From Pseudomonadota bacterium (GTDB taxonomy: Bacteria; Pseudomonadota; Gammaproteobacteria; Burkholderiales; Burkholderiaceae_D): a stretch of 8,476 bases of DNA. The position numbers were made by a program, and so were the translations under genes. Shown here piece after piece: positions 7,101 through 8,476 of this stretch. Numbering within the stretch: position 1 is the first letter of the stretch; every line of letters begins with the position of its first letter. The notes under the pieces are model-generated. The model saw only the letters and a list, made by a program, of their open reading frames with translations, had not been told where the DNA came from and did no database searches. The stretch spans positions 1 to 8,476 of the forward strand of contig JAEZVM010000168.1 in the NCBI GenBank assembly GCA_023420795.1. The letters run 5' to 3'.

Positions 7101-8476
7101 ATGAGCTTGCAGGAAGTCAAAGTCCCGGATATCGGCGATTTCAAGGAAGTCGAAGTCATCGAACTGATGGTGAAACCGGGCGATACCGTGAAGGTGGATC
7201 AGTCGCTGATCACGGTGGAGTCCGACAAGGCCAGCATGGAGATTCCCTCCAGCCATGCCGGTGTCGTCAAGGAAGTGAAAGTCAAGGTGGGCGACAAGGT
7301 GTCGGAAGGCACGCTGGTGCTCGTGCTGGAAGAAGGTGCCGGTGTCGCCGCGCCTCAGCCTGCAGCACAGGCGGCCGCACCAGCGCCCGCTGCAGCGGCG
7401 CCAGCACCCACACCGGCTCCCGCAGCCGGCCCCGCGACCGTGGTGGAGATTCAGGTACCCGACATCGGCGACTTCAAGGAGGTGGAAGTCATCGAACTGA
7501 TGGTCAAGCCGGGCGATACGGTGAAGGCGGAGCAGTCGCTGATCACCGTCGAGTCCGACAAGGCCAGCATGGAGATTCCATCCAGCCTCGCCGGTGTGCT
7601 CAAGGAATTGCTGGTCAAGGTCGGTGACAAGGTCTCGAAGGGCTCGCTGATCGCAAAGCTGGCAACCGAAGGCGGCGCACCCGCGCCAGCGCCCGCTGCG
7701 GCGAGCGCCCCGGCGCCGACCGCCAGCGCCGTCAGCGCACCGTCGCCCACACCTGAACGGCGGCCGCCTCCCACTGCAGCCCTCGAACCGGCGCCCGCCG
7801 GCAATGCCAAGGCCCATGCCTCGCCTTCGGTGCGCAAGTTCGCGCGCGAGCTTGGCGTTGATCTTGGTCGCGTGACCGGCTCCGGCCCGAAGGGGCGCAT
7901 CCTGCATGAAGACGTGCAGAACTTCGTGAAGTCGGTGATGGCTGGTCAAGGGACGGTAGCGGCACCTGCAGGCAAGACTGGCGGAGCGGGGCTCGAACTG
8001 CTGCCGTGGCCGTCGCTGGACTTCTCCAAATTCGGCCCGACCGAGCTGCTGCCACTGTCGCGCATCAAGAAGATCAGTGGCCCGAACCTGCACCGCAACT
8101 GGGTAATGATTCCGCATGTGACGCAGTTCGACGAAGCCGATGTGACCGAGCTGGAGCAGTTCCGTAAGGACTCGAATGCTGCGATGGCGAAGTCCGGCGT
8201 GAAGCTGACCATGCTCGCGTTCGTGATCAGGGCATGCGTCGCCGCGCTGAAGAAATTCCCGGCTTTCAATTCCTCGCTTGATGCCAACGGCGAGAATCTG
8301 ATCGTCAAGCAGTACTACCACATCGGCTTTGCCGCCGACACGCCGAACGGTCTCGTTGTACCGGTGGTCAAGGACGCGGACAAGAAGGGCATCGCGCAGA
8401 TCGCGCAGGAGATGGGCGAACTGTCGGCGCAGGCGCGCGACGGCAAGCTGAAGCCGGCCGACATGCAGGGCGCGAC
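7101..8476 (+). CDS. aceF: Dihydrolipoamide acetyltransferase, pyruvate dehydrogenase E2 (partial, 3' end outside window)
   Basis: 458 codons are present and open to the right edge. E2 is the core of the pyruvate dehydrogenase complex; it takes the acetyl group from E1 on a swinging lipoyl arm and transfers it to CoA. Domains in order: lipoyl domain 1 (residues about 1-78, lipoyl-lysine Lys43 in ESDKASMEIP); an Ala/Pro linker (79-114); lipoyl domain 2 (115-190, Lys154 in the same motif); a second Ala/Pro linker (191-238); the peripheral subunit-binding domain (about 240-275, ASPSVRKFARELGVDL and GSGPKGRILHEDV), which holds E1 or E3; a short linker; and the catalytic acyltransferase domain from about residue 315. 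The catalytic histidine motif near the C-terminus lies beyond the window. The linkers are typical flexible hinges, although the second has an unusual ERRPPP patch at 219-224. An E3 gene would be expected further right. Confidence 0.97.
   Translation, partial: MSLQEVKVPDIGDFKEVEVIELMVKPGDTVKVDQSLITVESDKASMEIPSSHAGVVKEVKVKVGDKVSEGTLVLVLEEGAGVAAPQPAAQAAAPAPAAAAPAPTPAPAAGPATVVEIQVPDIGDFKEVEVIELMVKPGDTVKAEQSLITVESDKASMEIPSSLAGVLKELLVKVGDKVSKGSLIAKLATEGGAPAPAPAAASAPAPTASAVSAPSPTPERRPPPTAALEPAPAGNAKAHASPSVRKFARELGVDLGRVTGSGPKGRILHEDVQNFVKSVMAGQGTVAAPAGKTGGAGLELLPWPSLDFSKFGPTELLPLSRIKKISGPNLHRNWVMIPHVTQFDEADVTELEQFRKDSNAAMAKSGVKLTMLAFVIRACVAALKKFPAFNSSLDANGENLIVKQYYHIGFAADTPNGLVVPVVKDADKKGIAQIAQEMGELSAQARDGKLKPADMQGA
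7116..7328 (+). repeat. Lipoyl domain repeat, copy 1 of aceF
   Basis: This is the first copy of an in-frame direct repeat encoding AceF residues 6-76. It aligns without gaps to copy 2 at 7449-7661, offset by exactly 333 bases (111 codons). By eye, 58 of 71 residues are identical. It shares uninterrupted identical runs with copy 2 of 20 bases (7152-7171) and 29 bases (7218-7246, around lipoyl-lysine Lys43). The last third of the domain has diverged most. Confidence 0.9.
7449..7661 (+). repeat. Lipoyl domain repeat, copy 2 of aceF
   Basis: This is the second copy, encoding AceF residues 117-187, with lipoyl-lysine Lys154. The identical runs corresponding to copy 1 are at 7485-7504 and 7551-7579. 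Differences cluster at the domain start, at residues 143-144, and after residue 162, where copy 2 carries leucines and lysines in place of valines and acidic residues. The copies could come from tandem duplication with later divergence, or be kept alike by recombination between them. Confidence 0.9.

Overview
The window is GC-rich chromosomal DNA from a proteobacterium, most likely a betaproteobacterium of the order Burkholderiales and perhaps the family Oxalobacteraceae (Herminiimonas, Collimonas or Herbaspirillum relatives). This placement is inferred from remembered protein resemblance: a homodimeric E1-type AceE, a two-lipoyl-domain AceF, a DUF4124 protein, and a HolC followed by a short gene whose N-terminus resembles a Burkholderiales protein family. 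No search was run. I see no mobile element, RNA gene or CRISPR array, and the region reads as housekeeping core genome.

Left part (1-4073, all on the minus strand): a tightly packed run read right to left. It holds folD (one-carbon folate metabolism), prlC/opdA (M3 zinc oligopeptidase), an exported DUF4124 plus glutaredoxin-like protein, holC (DNA polymerase III chi subunit), and the first 25 codons of a fifth gene that leaves the window. Gaps are 4, 17 and 11 bases, and the last pair overlaps by 4 bases, so one transcript starting upstream of folD is likely. The products do not share a pathway, and the grouping looks like a housekeeping operon.

Middle (4074-4327): a 254-base divergent intergenic region. 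Leftward it has a perfect TATAAT -10 box for folD with no recognisable -35, and an interrupted inverted repeat where the -35 should be. Rightward it has a good extended -10 promoter for aceE, a stem-loop in the aceE leader, and a strong Shine-Dalgarno sequence.

Right part (4328-8476, plus strand): aceE (pyruvate dehydrogenase E1) and the first 458 codons of aceF (dihydrolipoamide acetyltransferase E2), two subunits of the complex that converts pyruvate to acetyl-CoA. A 76-base gap between them contains a long stem-loop ending just before the aceF ribosome binding site. The two lipoyl domains of AceF are about 82% identical and repeat with an exact 111-codon period.

I found no convincing new biological system. 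The items most worth a second look are the near-identical lipoyl repeat, the two mRNA hairpins in the pyruvate dehydrogenase operon, the Arg-to-Ala change in the FolD nucleotide-binding loop, and the exported DUF4124-glutaredoxin protein.
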